Both the position numbers and the translations under genes were made by a program. A stretch of DNA of 64,000 nucleotides from Dyella nitratireducens (lineage in GTDB: Bacteria > Pseudomonadota > Gammaproteobacteria > Xanthomonadales > Rhodanobacteraceae), in assembly GCF_014642835.1 (NCBI RefSeq), contig NZ_BMJA01000001.1, positions 1,227,102-1,291,101 of the forward strand, read 5' to 3'. Below are positions 34,641-43,098 of this stretch, piece after piece (positions within the stretch are counted from its first letter, which is position 1; each line of letters starts with the position of its first letter). The notes beneath the pieces are model-generated. The model was not told where the DNA came from. It searched no databases and was given only the letters and a program-made list of their open reading frames with translations.

Positions 34641-35285
34641 ATGACCACCATGTTAAGCGGCATCCGGCAGTTCATTGAGCAGCGACCGGACGGCGCGACT
34701 ACTCAGGAAATCCGACGGCATATCGAAGATACATACCCGGGTCGATGGTCCGCTGGCACCCTCACAACGAACTTATACGCTTGTGCAGTAAATCAGCCAG
34801 GTGCCTACAAGCATCACAGGTCCACTGAGAAGTTTCTTTTCAAAGACGTTGAGGGCAAGTTTCACATTTACGAATCAGAGAAATATGGCCCTAATGTATG
34901 GGTACCATCGGAGGACGATGAAACAGTCTCGGAAGATCCATCCAGTAACGAGCAGATCGAGCAACTCATTGAGGCATCGATCAGCTTCGAAAAGGACGTG
35001 GAGGCACATCTGATTCGAAACCTCGATTCCATCGAGAAAGGATTGCGCTTTGTTGATCGCCAAGTGGTCATTGACGTAGGCAGGGTTGACATCATCGCTG
35101 AAGACATCAAACAACGGCGGGTCATTATTGAACTGAAGTTGGGAGACGCCAAGGACGCGGCAGTTGGTCAGATCGCCCGATATATTGGCTGGTACGCCCG
35201 TAAGGACGGGAAGCCGCCGCGCGCGATGCTCATTGCGGGCGACTTGACTTCCCCGAGCCTGTTCGATATGCAGCAGAAGCGGTAA
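34641..35285 (+). CDS. Winged-helix plus NucS-like (DUF91-type) nuclease, C-terminus frameshifted
   Basis: A 214-residue protein. The N-terminal winged-helix-like domain (about 5-80; TTQEIRRHIEDTYPGRWSA) precedes a PD-(D/E)xK domain (about 115-205) with Asp150 (GRVDII), Glu164-Leu-Lys166 (IIELKLG) and QIARYIGWYA. This is the C-terminal catalytic region of the NucS/DUF91 family. The frame stops at LFDMQQKR. One base later the sequence reads YAAEAVKNLELIRYRVQF and on to a TGA at 35350, matching the family's usual end. One missing base near 35265 (GATTAT to GATAT) would explain it. AGGAG precedes the start. It follows the Tsi2-like gene by 151 bases. Confidence 0.75.
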   Translation: MTTMLSGIRQFIEQRPDGATTQEIRRHIEDTYPGRWSAGTLTTNLYACAVNQPGAYKHHRSTEKFLFKDVEGKFHIYESEKYGPNVWVPSEDDETVSEDPSSNEQIEQLIEASISFEKDVEAHLIRNLDSIEKGLRFVDRQVVIDVGRVDIIAEDIKQRRVIIELKLGDAKDAAVGQIARYIGWYARKDGKPPRAMLIAGDLTSPSLFDMQQKR

Positions 35286-35430
35286 AAAACCTGGAGCTTA
35301 TACGGTACCGAGTGCAGTTTGCCTTCGACACCGTGGCAGTCGACAGTTGACCAGATGCTTCCTGGGAGTCAATCGAAATCTACTGCACCAGATGTGTCAC
35401 CTCTTGCCTCTCGCTTCGTTGTAGCCCGTT

Positions 35431-35620
35431 TCAGTCGCCTTGCTCGGGTGCGTCGTAGATCTGGCGGTAAATATCGTAGGCGGATGTCTCGGCAACCAGG
35501 ACCAATTGTCCGAGCATATTGATAAATCGACGAGTGGCGTTCGGGCATAAGCTCGATACTCGGCATGCTTGTTCGTGCGAGTGGGGAGAAGCTTGTACGC
35601 ACTGTCAAAGAAAGTTCACT
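35431..35620 (-). pseudogene. Decayed 3' fragment of an unidentified gene
   Basis: On the minus strand a coding-like stretch (FFDSAYKLLPTRTNKHAEYR, ARTPLV) continues after a one-base frame change near 35530 as RFINMLGQLVLVAETSAYDI, IYRQIYDAPEQGD and a TGA at 35431. The upstream part is lost. No family recognised. The other bases between 35351 and 35714 show nothing further. Confidence 0.4.
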
Positions 35621-35714
35621 CTGAACCCTTATTGCTCGTTCTTGTGTGCCCCCCAGGTGCTACGTATTGACTCAACCGGGCACCGTTCTTGACTCAGCTT
35701 GCGCCAACCACTAT

Positions 35715-36194
35715 CTATTTTAATGTCGAATGCTTGACCAGAATCTCTATTAACTTCTGAGCAGCCTCATGCATCGTTAGCGCCGAGACTCCCGACACAA
35801 CCGTTGCCTCTAAAAAAAACAAGGCAATGATCGAATCACCTAAACTCTCACCCAGCATCCATAAAAGAAGACTCAAAATAAAACATACAACAGAGTAAAA
35901 AATACCCACATACACCCTGTCAACTACTAATTGATAAAGAGGCCATCCGTAGAGAACCTGATTTAGTTCCTCCTTAGATGGAGCGCGTATCTTAGCGGAC
36001 ATATTAAACGTATATGCCGCCAATGCACCTGGCAAGATAGGAAGATATTTCCAAACTTCCTTATCACCCTTCAAATGATGCCCCAATACATTTAATACCG
36101 ACGGCAGAAAAAAATACAGGCTGTACAAAATCACTGCAACAAGGAATTCTGGCGACACGAACATAGCCAAAAGAAGCCATAAAAGGCGCTTCAT
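35715..36194 (-). CDS. Small multi-span membrane protein of an AT-rich gene pair
   Basis: A 159-residue protein with hydrophobic segments at about 3-30, 52-64, 92-116 and 122-142 and a short C-terminal amphipathic helix (HEAAQKLIEILVKH). Codon use is clearly more AT-rich than in the flanking core genes. It overlaps the upstream gene by ATGA (36191-36194), so the two products are made together. No family recognised. A soluble sensor with a small membrane partner is a common plan for abortive-infection effectors, but no motif here proves that. Confidence 0.65.
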   Translation of the reverse strand: MKRLLWLLLAMFVSPEFLVAVILYSLYFFLPSVLNVLGHHLKGDKEVWKYLPILPGALAAYTFNMSAKIRAPSKEELNQVLYGWPLYQLVVDRVYVGIFYSVVCFILSLLLWMLGESLGDSIIALFFLEATVVSGVSALTMHEAAQKLIEILVKHSTLK

Positions 36195-37087
36195 TCGCCA
36201 TGCTCCATGTGACGATCATCTTTAATCTTATTAAAAATTTCGAGGACCCTAACATATAGCTCATAAGGCTCGGGAGTCTTTGAAAATGTAAAATTCACCG
36301 TCGTCTCTGATGTTTTTATAACTACCGTCTCATCCCCACTCTTGCCTCTTATCCTTCCTACGCCATAACCGTCTGCTGCCATTAATATGGCTGCATCTCC
36401 AATGGAAACTGGGTGTCCAGGCTCAAACGGTCTTTCTGAAGTTTGCTCTGATGCCTCTTTCACAAGCTCTGGAAGTTCCGTTTTAAGCACGTGTTTTAAA
36501 GGTGCATCTTCAACTATGGTCATCTTATCGACATTTCTACCACGTAAGTATTCTTCAAGCCGCTTCCAAAGTGGACCGAACAGTGGATTTGGTGGCGAAA
36601 TTCTCGCTTCAATTTTAAAAATCCCATCCAAAGCGGAAATTTTATTTGAAAAAGTCTTCAGGTCAGTAACAAACGTTATTTCACAATCAACAAAGAAATT
36701 GTCGTAAGTTTTCTCAATAATTTGTGAAAAACGACGAGAAAATATCCATGGCTCTATGGAACCAGATACACCTAAAAACGCTACGCCAGAATGCTCAGGG
36801 ATATAAATGAACGGACTTGACGCCACCAAAAGATTGGGCTCCGGCATCTTTTTCTCTGACTTCGACGCCTCATCGACAATCCCAACCTCCCCCTCCGGCG
36901 CATACTTGCTTAAACGTCCATATATGTATGCTCCAGGCGGACTGCTTTCTACGACATCAGTAAACGTCCAAGCGTTTTCTCGATATTTAATAGAAGCAGG
37001 GCTACGTATCGCGCCCATTAACATCTGTTGATTTAGTGAACCCAATTTCAGTACACGACCAGCGTAGTAAATTCCTTCTCTGCTCAT
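36191..37087 (-). CDS. Soluble hypothetical protein of an AT-rich gene pair
   Basis: A 298-residue protein from the ATG giving MSREGIYYAGRVLKLGSL; a TTG 45 bases upstream could extend it but lies inside a terminator. It has a beta-rich N-terminal half (AYIYGRLSKYAPEGEVGIVDE, FIYIPEHSGVAFLG) and a C-terminal part with GHPVSIGDAAILMAADGYGVGRIRGKSG, then TTVNFTFSKTPEPYELYVRVL. No domain recognised with confidence. A + T content is high, pointing to transfer. It forms a translationally coupled pair with the membrane protein downstream. Confidence 0.68.
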   Translation of the reverse strand: MSREGIYYAGRVLKLGSLNQQMLMGAIRSPASIKYRENAWTFTDVVESSPPGAYIYGRLSKYAPEGEVGIVDEASKSEKKMPEPNLLVASSPFIYIPEHSGVAFLGVSGSIEPWIFSRRFSQIIEKTYDNFFVDCEITFVTDLKTFSNKISALDGIFKIEARISPPNPLFGPLWKRLEEYLRGRNVDKMTIVEDAPLKHVLKTELPELVKEASEQTSERPFEPGHPVSIGDAAILMAADGYGVGRIRGKSGDETVVIKTSETTVNFTFSKTPEPYELYVRVLEIFNKIKDDRHMEHGE

Positions 37088-37130
37088 AGTCCGTTCGCAG
37101 TTGTGAGTGAATTTGAAAATCTTGATTTTC

Positions 37131-37166
37131 AAAGAAAAACGGGGCGCTTTCGCTACCCCGTTTTCT
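37131..37166 (-). terminator. Rho-independent terminator after the TSCPD gene
   Basis: On the minus strand AAAACGGGG pairs with CCCCGTTTT (37164-37156 and 37144-37136) followed by TTCTTTG, 25 bases past the stop of the leftward gene ending at 37191. Confidence 0.85.
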
Positions 37167-37190
37167 TAGATGGTGCACAATCCAATTGAA

Positions 37191-37934
37191 CTAGCCACAC
37201 TTCGAGTAACCACAATTCAAACAAGTCTGACACCCATCCATCAACACCAACGCCTTCGTATTGCACTTCGCACACAACGTAGCCCCCGGCGGGAAGCCGG
37301 CTGAGTCGTTGGTGTCAGCGTCAGTGGGGCTGGCGACAGTCAGCTCAGTTTTTTTTTGAGTAGCTTGCTCGTAGGCGGCGCGCTTTTCGGCAATGAGCGC
37401 ACGCTGGGCGTCAGTCATCTCGGGATCGTGGATGAGGCCGATGTTCTTCATATGCTGCTCGATCACCGCGCCGATCTCGGCGACGATGCTGGGCATGTAG
37501 ACGCCGCCGGCCTTGAAGTAGCCGCCGCGGGGGTCGAACACGGCCTTGAGCTCTTCCACGATGAAGGTAACGTCGCCGCCTTTGCGGAAGACGGCGGAGA
37601 GGATGCGGGTGAGCGCGACGATCCACTGGAAGTGGTCCATATTCTTCGAGTTGATGAAGATCTCGAAGGGGCGGCGCTGTTCATATTGCGTGCCGGCGTT
37701 GAGCACGATGTCGTTGATGGTGACGTAGAGGGCGTGCTCGAACAACGGGGACTTGATCTTGAAGGTGGAGCCGATCAGGGCCTCGGGGCGCTCCAGGCTT
37801 TCGTGCATCTGGATGACTTCCGCCATCGGCGCCTCTTTGGGCTGCTCTACGGCGGGTTGCGCGGCGAGTGCGGCTTTGTCTTCGGGTTTGACGACCTCGT
37901 AGCCTTTGATCTTCTTCTCGATCTTGATCGTCAT
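37191..37934 (-). CDS. TSCPD-domain protein with C-terminal zinc-binding site, partner of class II ribonucleotide reductase
   Basis: A 247-residue protein. The TSCPD-like domain (about 50-170; PFEIFINSKNMDHFQWIVALTR) is normally the C-terminal module of B12-dependent ribonucleotide reductases. Here it is a separate gene. The end carries a four-cysteine zinc/redox knot (CAKCNTK, CQTCLNCGYSKC). It probably delivers electrons to, or regulates, the NrdJ encoded 743 bases upstream on the same strand. The intervening gene is a histone H1-like protein. Confidence 0.85.
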   Translation of the reverse strand: MTIKIEKKIKGYEVVKPEDKAALAAQPAVEQPKEAPMAEVIQMHESLERPEALIGSTFKIKSPLFEHALYVTINDIVLNAGTQYEQRRPFEIFINSKNMDHFQWIVALTRILSAVFRKGGDVTFIVEELKAVFDPRGGYFKAGGVYMPSIVAEIGAVIEQHMKNIGLIHDPEMTDAQRALIAEKRAAYEQATQKKTELTVASPTDADTNDSAGFPPGATLCAKCNTKALVLMDGCQTCLNCGYSKCG

Positions 37935-38022
37935 GTGGTGTTTCCTGTTGTTGTGTGTGGCTCTGTATGGAATGAGGTGGATTCGCTGGCGGCTCTTTCA
38001 AGCGCTGTGGCGAGGTTGGCCC

Positions 38023-38062
38023 CTCACCCCAACCCTCTCCCCGGAGGGGAGAGGGAGAAAAT
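38023..38062. repeat. Half copy of the CTCCCTCCCC-type repeat
   Basis: CCCCTCACCCCAACCCTCTCCCCGGAGGGGAGAGGG, a single unit with an internal CTCTCCCC/GGGGAGAG hairpin. A similar half unit is near 53660-53700. Confidence 0.7.
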
Positions 38063-38079
38063 CTGGGAAGTGTGATGCT

Positions 38080-38118
38080 GAAAAAGAAATCCGGCCCGAC
38101 TCACGTCGGGCCGGATTG
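38080..38118 (-). terminator. Rho-independent terminator after the histone-like gene
   Basis: On the minus strand ATCCGGCCCGAC and GTCGGGCCGGAT form a 12-bp stem with a four-base loop, followed by TTCTTTTTC. It follows the stop at 38127 by a few bases. Confidence 0.92.
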
Positions 38119-38126
38119 CTCAGTAC

Positions 38127-38582
38127 TTACTTCTTGCGGGCGGCCTTCTTGGCGGTTTTCTTGGTCGCCTTACGACCGGCCTTCTTGCTGGCAGTGGACC
38201 TCTTTACCGCCTTTTTGGCGGTTTTCTTGCTAGCGGCCTTTTTGGCCGTCTTCTTACCTGCGGCCTTGCGGGCCGTCTTTTTGCTGCTGACCTTCTTTGC
38301 AGCTTTCTTGGCAGCGCCCTTCTTGGCTGCCTTCTTGCTGGCTTTCTTTACAGCCTTCTTGGCTGCGCCCTTCTTGGCGGCTTTCTTCGCTGCACCCTTC
38401 TTGGCAGCTTTCTTCGCTGCTTTCTTGGCGGGAGCGGCTTTCTTGGCAGTGGCTTTTTTAGCTGCTTTCTTGCGACGAGCCTTCTTCGGCGCTGCTGCAG
38501 CCGGAGCGGGCTCTTCGGCTACCGGGGCGGCCGGCGTGAGCAGATCGTCATTGTGTACTTCGAACTCGGTATCGATAGACAT
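38127..38582 (-). CDS. Histone H1-like Lys/Ala-rich DNA-binding protein
   Basis: A 151-residue protein. A short acidic N-terminus (about 1-30, rich in Ala, Pro and Glu) is followed by more than 100 residues of KKAAKKAAKK-type repeats. This matches histone H1-like/AlgP-type nucleoid proteins. It would coat DNA electrostatically and be disordered off DNA. Its own terminator follows. It sits between nrdJ and the TSCPD gene, an odd place for a nucleoid protein that may link it to DNA-precursor supply. Repeat number probably varies between strains. Confidence 0.93.
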   Translation of the reverse strand: MSIDTEFEVHNDDLLTPAAPVAEEPAPAAAAPKKARRKKAAKKATAKKAAPAKKAAKKAAKKGAAKKAAKKGAAKKAVKKASKKAAKKGAAKKAAKKVSSKKTARKAAGKKTAKKAASKKTAKKAVKRSTASKKAGRKATKKTAKKAARKK

Positions 38583-38677
38583 GCGGGTATTCCCCTCCGG
38601 TACGTTGTTATGGAACCTTCATCAGGCTTGATCACGGTGTGCGGAAACGTAGCGCGATTTCGCGTTGCGTGCCACTA

Positions 38678-40825
38678 CTAAAACTTTCCGTAATAGCCTT
38701 CCTTCAAAGCATCGAACAAATTGGCGGCGGTGTGTGTCTCTCCGTCGTACTCCACTTCTTCGTTGCCTTTCAGTTCCACAACACTACCGTCCTCCAATTC
38801 GAAGCGGTAGAGGGTGTTTTCCAGATCGGCTTCTTTCACCAGCACGCCCTGGAATGCAGCGGGGTTGAAGCGGAACGTGGTGCATCCCTTGAGGCCCTGT
38901 TTATAGGCGTAGAAGTAGATGTCTTTGAAGTCTTCGTAGGGGTAATCGGTTGGTACGTTGGCCGTCTTGGAGATGGAGGAATCCACCCAAAGCTGCGAGG
39001 CAGCCTGAATGTCCACGTGCTCTTTGGGGCTGATGTCGTCGGCGGCAACGAAGTACTCGGGCAGCTTGGCCTTGGGGTCGTCGCTGAACGGCATGGCATC
39101 TGCATTGATGAGCGCGCGGTAGGCGAGCAGCTCGAAGCTGTACACCTCGACCTTCTCTTTGGTCTTGCGGCCTTCGCGAATGACGTTGCGCGAGTAGTGG
39201 TGGGCAAAGCTGGGCTCGATGCCGTTACTGGCGTTGTTGGCCAGCGAGAGGGAGATAGTGCCGGTGGGCGCGATGGAGCTGTGGTGCGTAAAACGCGCGC
39301 CCGTTTCGGCCAATTCCTTAACAAGATTGGGCGCTACGCTGGCAACGCGTTGCATGTAGCGGCTGTACTTGGCGTGCAGCACGCGGCCGGGAATGAGGTC
39401 GCCCACTTTGTAGCCGTCGGTGACCATTTCCGGACGCTTGCGCAGCATGTCGCCGGTGACGGTGTAGTTTTTGGCAAGCACGGGTGCTGGGCCTTTTTCC
39501 TTGGCCAGCTCCAGCGCAACTTCCCAACCGGCCACGGCCATTTCGCGCGAGACGTCTTCGGTGAACGCCACCGCATCCGCGGCGCCGTAGCGCATCTTGA
39601 GCATGGTGAGCGTGCTGCCGAGGCCGAGGAAGCCCATGCCGTGACGACGCTTGGAGAGGATCTCGTTGCGCTGCTGTTCCAGCGGCAGGCCGTTGACCTC
39701 CACCACGTTGTCGAGCATGCGAGTGAAGATCTTCACGACTTCGCGATATTCATCCCAGTCGAAGCGGGCCTTGGGGCCGAAGGGATCGCGCACGAAGGTG
39801 GTGAGGTTGACGGAGCCGAGCAGGCAGGAGCCGTAGGGAGGCAATGGTTGCTCGCCACAGGGGTTGGTAGCGCGAATGTGCTCGCACCACCAGTTGTTGT
39901 TCATCTCGTTCACCTTATCGATGAGGATGAACCCGGGCTCGGCGTAGTCGTACGTGGAGACCATGATCATGTCCCACAGATGACGTGCACGGATGTGCCC
40001 GTAGATCTTGCAGGCGACCAGGCCGTCGTCGCGCACGACGTAGTTTTCGGTGGTGGGCCATTCGCGCCACACGATCTTGCTGGCGTCGCCGAGGTCGACG
40101 TCGCCCTGCTCTTTGACGTGCACGGGGAAGACCATCGGCCAATCCTGGTCGTGCTCGACGGCCTGCATGAAGCCGTCGGTGATCAACAGCGACAGGTTGA
40201 ACTGGCGCAGGCGGCCGTTCTCGCGCTTGGCGCGGATGAATTCCTTGACGTCGGGATGGCTGACGTCGAACGTGCCCATCTGTGCACCGCGGCGGCCGCC
40301 GGCGGAGGACACGGTGAAGCACATCTTGTCGTAGATATCCATGAAGGACAGCGGGCCGCTGGTGTAAGCGCCCGCGCCCGACACGTATGCGCCGCGCGGA
40401 CGCAGCGTGGAAAATTCATAGCCGATGCCGCAACCGGCTTTCAGCGTGAGGCCGGCTTCGTGCACTTTCTGCAGGATGTCGTCCATCGAATCGCGGATGG
40501 TGCCGGACACGGTGCAGTTGATGGTGGACGTGGCGGGCTTGTGTTCCAGCGCGCCGGCATTGGAGGTGATGCGGCCAGCGGGAATGGCACCGCGGCGCAG
40601 CGCCCACAGGAAACGCTCGTACCAGTGCTCGCGCAATTCGGGCGTGGCTTCTACCTCGGACAACGCACGTGCGACACGCTTCCAGCTGTCGTCGATGGTG
40701 GCATCGACCGGGTCACCGTTCTTGGTGCGCAGGCGGTACTTCTTGTCCCAGATGTCCTGCGATGCAGGCTGCAGCGGAATGGCGGCGGCATCGCGACTTG
40801 TGTTTGTTGCACGCAAGGTGCTCAT
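38678..40825 (-). CDS. nrdJ: Adenosylcobalamin-dependent class II ribonucleotide reductase
   Basis: A 715-residue catalytic subunit. It starts at the ATG giving MSTLRATN, with AGGA six bases upstream. The family hallmarks are STINCTVSGTI (first active-site Cys), KAGCGIGYEFSTLRPRGA, SSAGGRRGAQM, and the thiyl-radical loop TNPCGEQPLPPYGSCLLGSV. It reduces ribonucleotides to deoxyribonucleotides with B12 as radical source. The usual C-terminal TSCPD and redox Cys tail are absent here and are encoded separately at 37191. No clear cobalamin riboswitch is seen upstream. Confidence 0.95.
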   Translation of the reverse strand: MSTLRATNTSRDAAAIPLQPASQDIWDKKYRLRTKNGDPVDATIDDSWKRVARALSEVEATPELREHWYERFLWALRRGAIPAGRITSNAGALEHKPATSTINCTVSGTIRDSMDDILQKVHEAGLTLKAGCGIGYEFSTLRPRGAYVSGAGAYTSGPLSFMDIYDKMCFTVSSAGGRRGAQMGTFDVSHPDVKEFIRAKRENGRLRQFNLSLLITDGFMQAVEHDQDWPMVFPVHVKEQGDVDLGDASKIVWREWPTTENYVVRDDGLVACKIYGHIRARHLWDMIMVSTYDYAEPGFILIDKVNEMNNNWWCEHIRATNPCGEQPLPPYGSCLLGSVNLTTFVRDPFGPKARFDWDEYREVVKIFTRMLDNVVEVNGLPLEQQRNEILSKRRHGMGFLGLGSTLTMLKMRYGAADAVAFTEDVSREMAVAGWEVALELAKEKGPAPVLAKNYTVTGDMLRKRPEMVTDGYKVGDLIPGRVLHAKYSRYMQRVASVAPNLVKELAETGARFTHHSSIAPTGTISLSLANNASNGIEPSFAHHYSRNVIREGRKTKEKVEVYSFELLAYRALINADAMPFSDDPKAKLPEYFVAADDISPKEHVDIQAASQLWVDSSISKTANVPTDYPYEDFKDIYFYAYKQGLKGCTTFRFNPAAFQGVLVKEADLENTLYRFELEDGSVVELKGNEEVEYDGETHTAANLFDALKEGYYGKF

Positions 40826-41297
40826 GGGCTTCCTGACCTCCTGCATGGCCTCACGGCCCCGTTGGTTTCTTGTCTTATAGGTGTAGGTGTCATCAGTGAC
40901 CGGGAAAGACCCGATCGTGCCCGATTCATGCCCTGCGCATGAGGGTCGAGCTCGGCTTTTTCGCGAACAGCGACAGCCCCTCCTGACGTTATTCGCCGCC
41001 CCACCACTTGGGTAGCAGATGGATCTCCGTACACAAGATGTTGTGGTTGCGACTGGGCGAACGTTACCCCCGCCATCGCCGGAAGTAAAGGGCTGACTGC
41101 ATCGTTACGAGGATTAGGCTGAACATGTTCCTCCGACATGCCGATTGGCGGCTGCGCAACCGCCTGACAAGACGGATTTAGAATGCCTCGCTGCGAATCG
41201 GGCAATCACATTCGCATCGGCGGCACGCTGCGTGCTTGGGAACCGTCCGCGCGGCAGCGAGTCGAAGCAGCAGTTTTCATTCGCTTCAGGAGACTTC
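40826..41297. other. Intergenic region between nrdJ and the DegQ-type gene
   Basis: A 472-base divergent region. A CCTATAAGAC segment on the minus strand near 40875 could be a -10 box for nrdJ. I looked for the conserved cobalamin-riboswitch boxes and NrdR boxes and saw no convincing match. No gene is evident. Confidence 0.4.
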
Positions 41298-42671
41298 ATG
41301 CACCCGCGTTTTCTCCGCAGTTTGACTGCCCTCTTCGCCGCCGCATCGCTTGCGGTATTTCCGCTGCACGCGCACGCGATCTTGCCGTCGGCGGTCAACG
41401 GCCAACCGCTGCCGTCGCTCGCACCGATGCTGGAAAAGGTGACACCGGCCGTGGTGAACATTTCCAGCAAGACGCGGGTGCGAGTGCGCAATCCGTTCTT
41501 CGACGATCCGGTGTTCCGCCAGTTCTTCGGCTTGCAAGGCACGCCGCGCGAACAGGTCGAGCAGAGCCTGGGGTCGGGCGTGATCGTGGATGCGGCGAAG
41601 GGTTACATCCTCACCAACAACCACGTGGTGGGTGGCGCTGACGACATCACGGTGACGTTGCAGGATGGGCGCAACTTCAAGGGCACGTTGGTGGGCACCG
41701 ATCCGGCCACGGATGTGGCGGTGGTGAAGATCAATGCCGACAAGTTGCAGGCGTTGCCGATTTCCGATTCTTCCTCGCTGCGCGTGGGCGATTTCGTGGT
41801 GGCGGTGGGCGAACCGTTCGGTCTAGGTCAGACGGTGACATCGGGCATCGTGTCTGCGCTGGGGCGCTCTGGCTTGGGCGGTTCGAGTTTCCAGAACTTC
41901 ATCCAGACCGATGCTTCGATCAATCCCGGCAATTCGGGCGGGCCACTGGTGAACCTGCGCGGCGAGCTGGTGGGCATCAATACGATGATTCTCTCGCCGT
42001 CGGGCGGCAATGTCGGTATCGGTTTTGCGATTCCGAGCAATGTCGCCACCGAGGTGATGCAGCAGCTGATCGAGCACGGCAAGGTCAGCCGCGGCAGCCT
42101 CGGCGCGCAGACGCAGGACATCACGCCGAACATCGCGCGCGTGCTGAACCTGAAGAGCAACGAGGGTGCGGTGGTGACGCGTGTGCTGCCGGGCTCGGCG
42201 GCCGAGCGTGCCGGCCTGCAGGAAGGTGATGTCATCACCGCGGTGAACGGCCAGGCGCTGCATGATTCCGGTGACCTGACCAATGCGATCGGCCTGTTGC
42301 CGGCGAACAGCACGGTGAATCTGAGCACGCTGCGTAGCGGTGCTACACGCAAGGTGACGGCGCAGCTCACGCCGCAGAAGATCGCCACGCTGGATGGCGC
42401 CAAGCTTGATCCGCGGCTGACCGGTGTGACGTTCAGCGACCTCAGTGACGAGCAGGCGAGTCAGGGGATGACAGGCGTGGTGGCAGCGGCGGTGAATCCC
42501 AACAGCCGTGCTGCGCAGGCAGGGCTTTCGTCGGGTGATGTGATTGTTGGCGTCGGCAATCGACGCATTACCAGCTTGCGGGATTTGCAGGGGCTTGCGG
42601 CGGCGCGTCCGCGTCAGCTGGTGCTGCTGGTGGCGACGGATGAGGGGTTGAATTACGTGGTGGTGCAGTAA
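41298..42671 (+). CDS. Do-family periplasmic serine protease (DegQ/DegP type)
   Basis: A 457-residue HtrA protease. Signal peptide (1-27, ending AHA), trypsin-like domain (about 45-240) with the triad His109 (TNNHV), Asp139 (TDPATDVAVV) and Ser213 (NPGNSGGPL), then two PDZ domains (about 255-345 and 370-455). The loop between strands is short (no long Q-linker), closer to DegQ than DegP. It degrades or chaperones misfolded periplasmic proteins. AGGAG precedes the ATG. Confidence 0.93.
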   Translation: MHPRFLRSLTALFAAASLAVFPLHAHAILPSAVNGQPLPSLAPMLEKVTPAVVNISSKTRVRVRNPFFDDPVFRQFFGLQGTPREQVEQSLGSGVIVDAAKGYILTNNHVVGGADDITVTLQDGRNFKGTLVGTDPATDVAVVKINADKLQALPISDSSSLRVGDFVVAVGEPFGLGQTVTSGIVSALGRSGLGGSSFQNFIQTDASINPGNSGGPLVNLRGELVGINTMILSPSGGNVGIGFAIPSNVATEVMQQLIEHGKVSRGSLGAQTQDITPNIARVLNLKSNEGAVVTRVLPGSAAERAGLQEGDVITAVNGQALHDSGDLTNAIGLLPANSTVNLSTLRSGATRKVTAQLTPQKIATLDGAKLDPRLTGVTFSDLSDEQASQGMTGVVAAAVNPNSRAAQAGLSSGDVIVGVGNRRITSLRDLQGLAAARPRQLVLLVATDEGLNYVVVQ

Positions 42672-42677
42672 TGACTG

Positions 42678-42799
42678 CTCCCTCCCCTGCGTTGGCAGGG
42701 GAGGGTTGGGGTGGGGTTGCATGGGCTTGCAACAATGTTTGAATTCACCGCGAGATTGCGTCACCCCACCCCAGCCCTACTACACGTAGGGGAGGGGGT
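42678..42799. repeat. CTCCCTCCCC palindromic repeat, copy 4
   Basis: Inverted units CTCCCTCCCCTGCGTTGGCAGGGG... and ...CCCCACCCCAGCCCTACTAC around a short middle, seven bases past the protease stop. The second unit is missing a few bases compared with other copies. The remaining 300 bases to the next start hold no clear gene. Confidence 0.88.
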
Positions 42800-43098
42800 A
42801 GACGTCGGCAAGCCTGGCTTTCCACGCGATTACGACGAGATACCGCACGAAGAAAAGCAACAACATCGTGCGCATCACCAGCCCAATGCTGACCAGAACC
42901 GAAACGAAAATCGCGCTACGCAGCTCCCTCTAGCATCAAGTTTTCCACGCAACTCCATGAACGTACTTGCGGTTCATCGGCGCAATTGCTTGATGTTTTG
43001 CCTCCGGGCCGTTGAAATACCGCAATCCGTCACTGCGTGTACCCGCTGTCGACGGCACACTCGCCTTTATTTCTCCCATTCGCAGGTCGCGCCTTTCT

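Noticed and set aside
38639-40942. A 767-codon open frame antisense to nrdJ
   Set aside because: A codon-bias shadow of the G+C-rich nrdJ gene on the other strand; no family resemblance.
40826-41100. Cobalamin riboswitch upstream of nrdJ
   Set aside because: Expected for a B12-dependent enzyme, but the conserved B12-box and core sequences are not visible.
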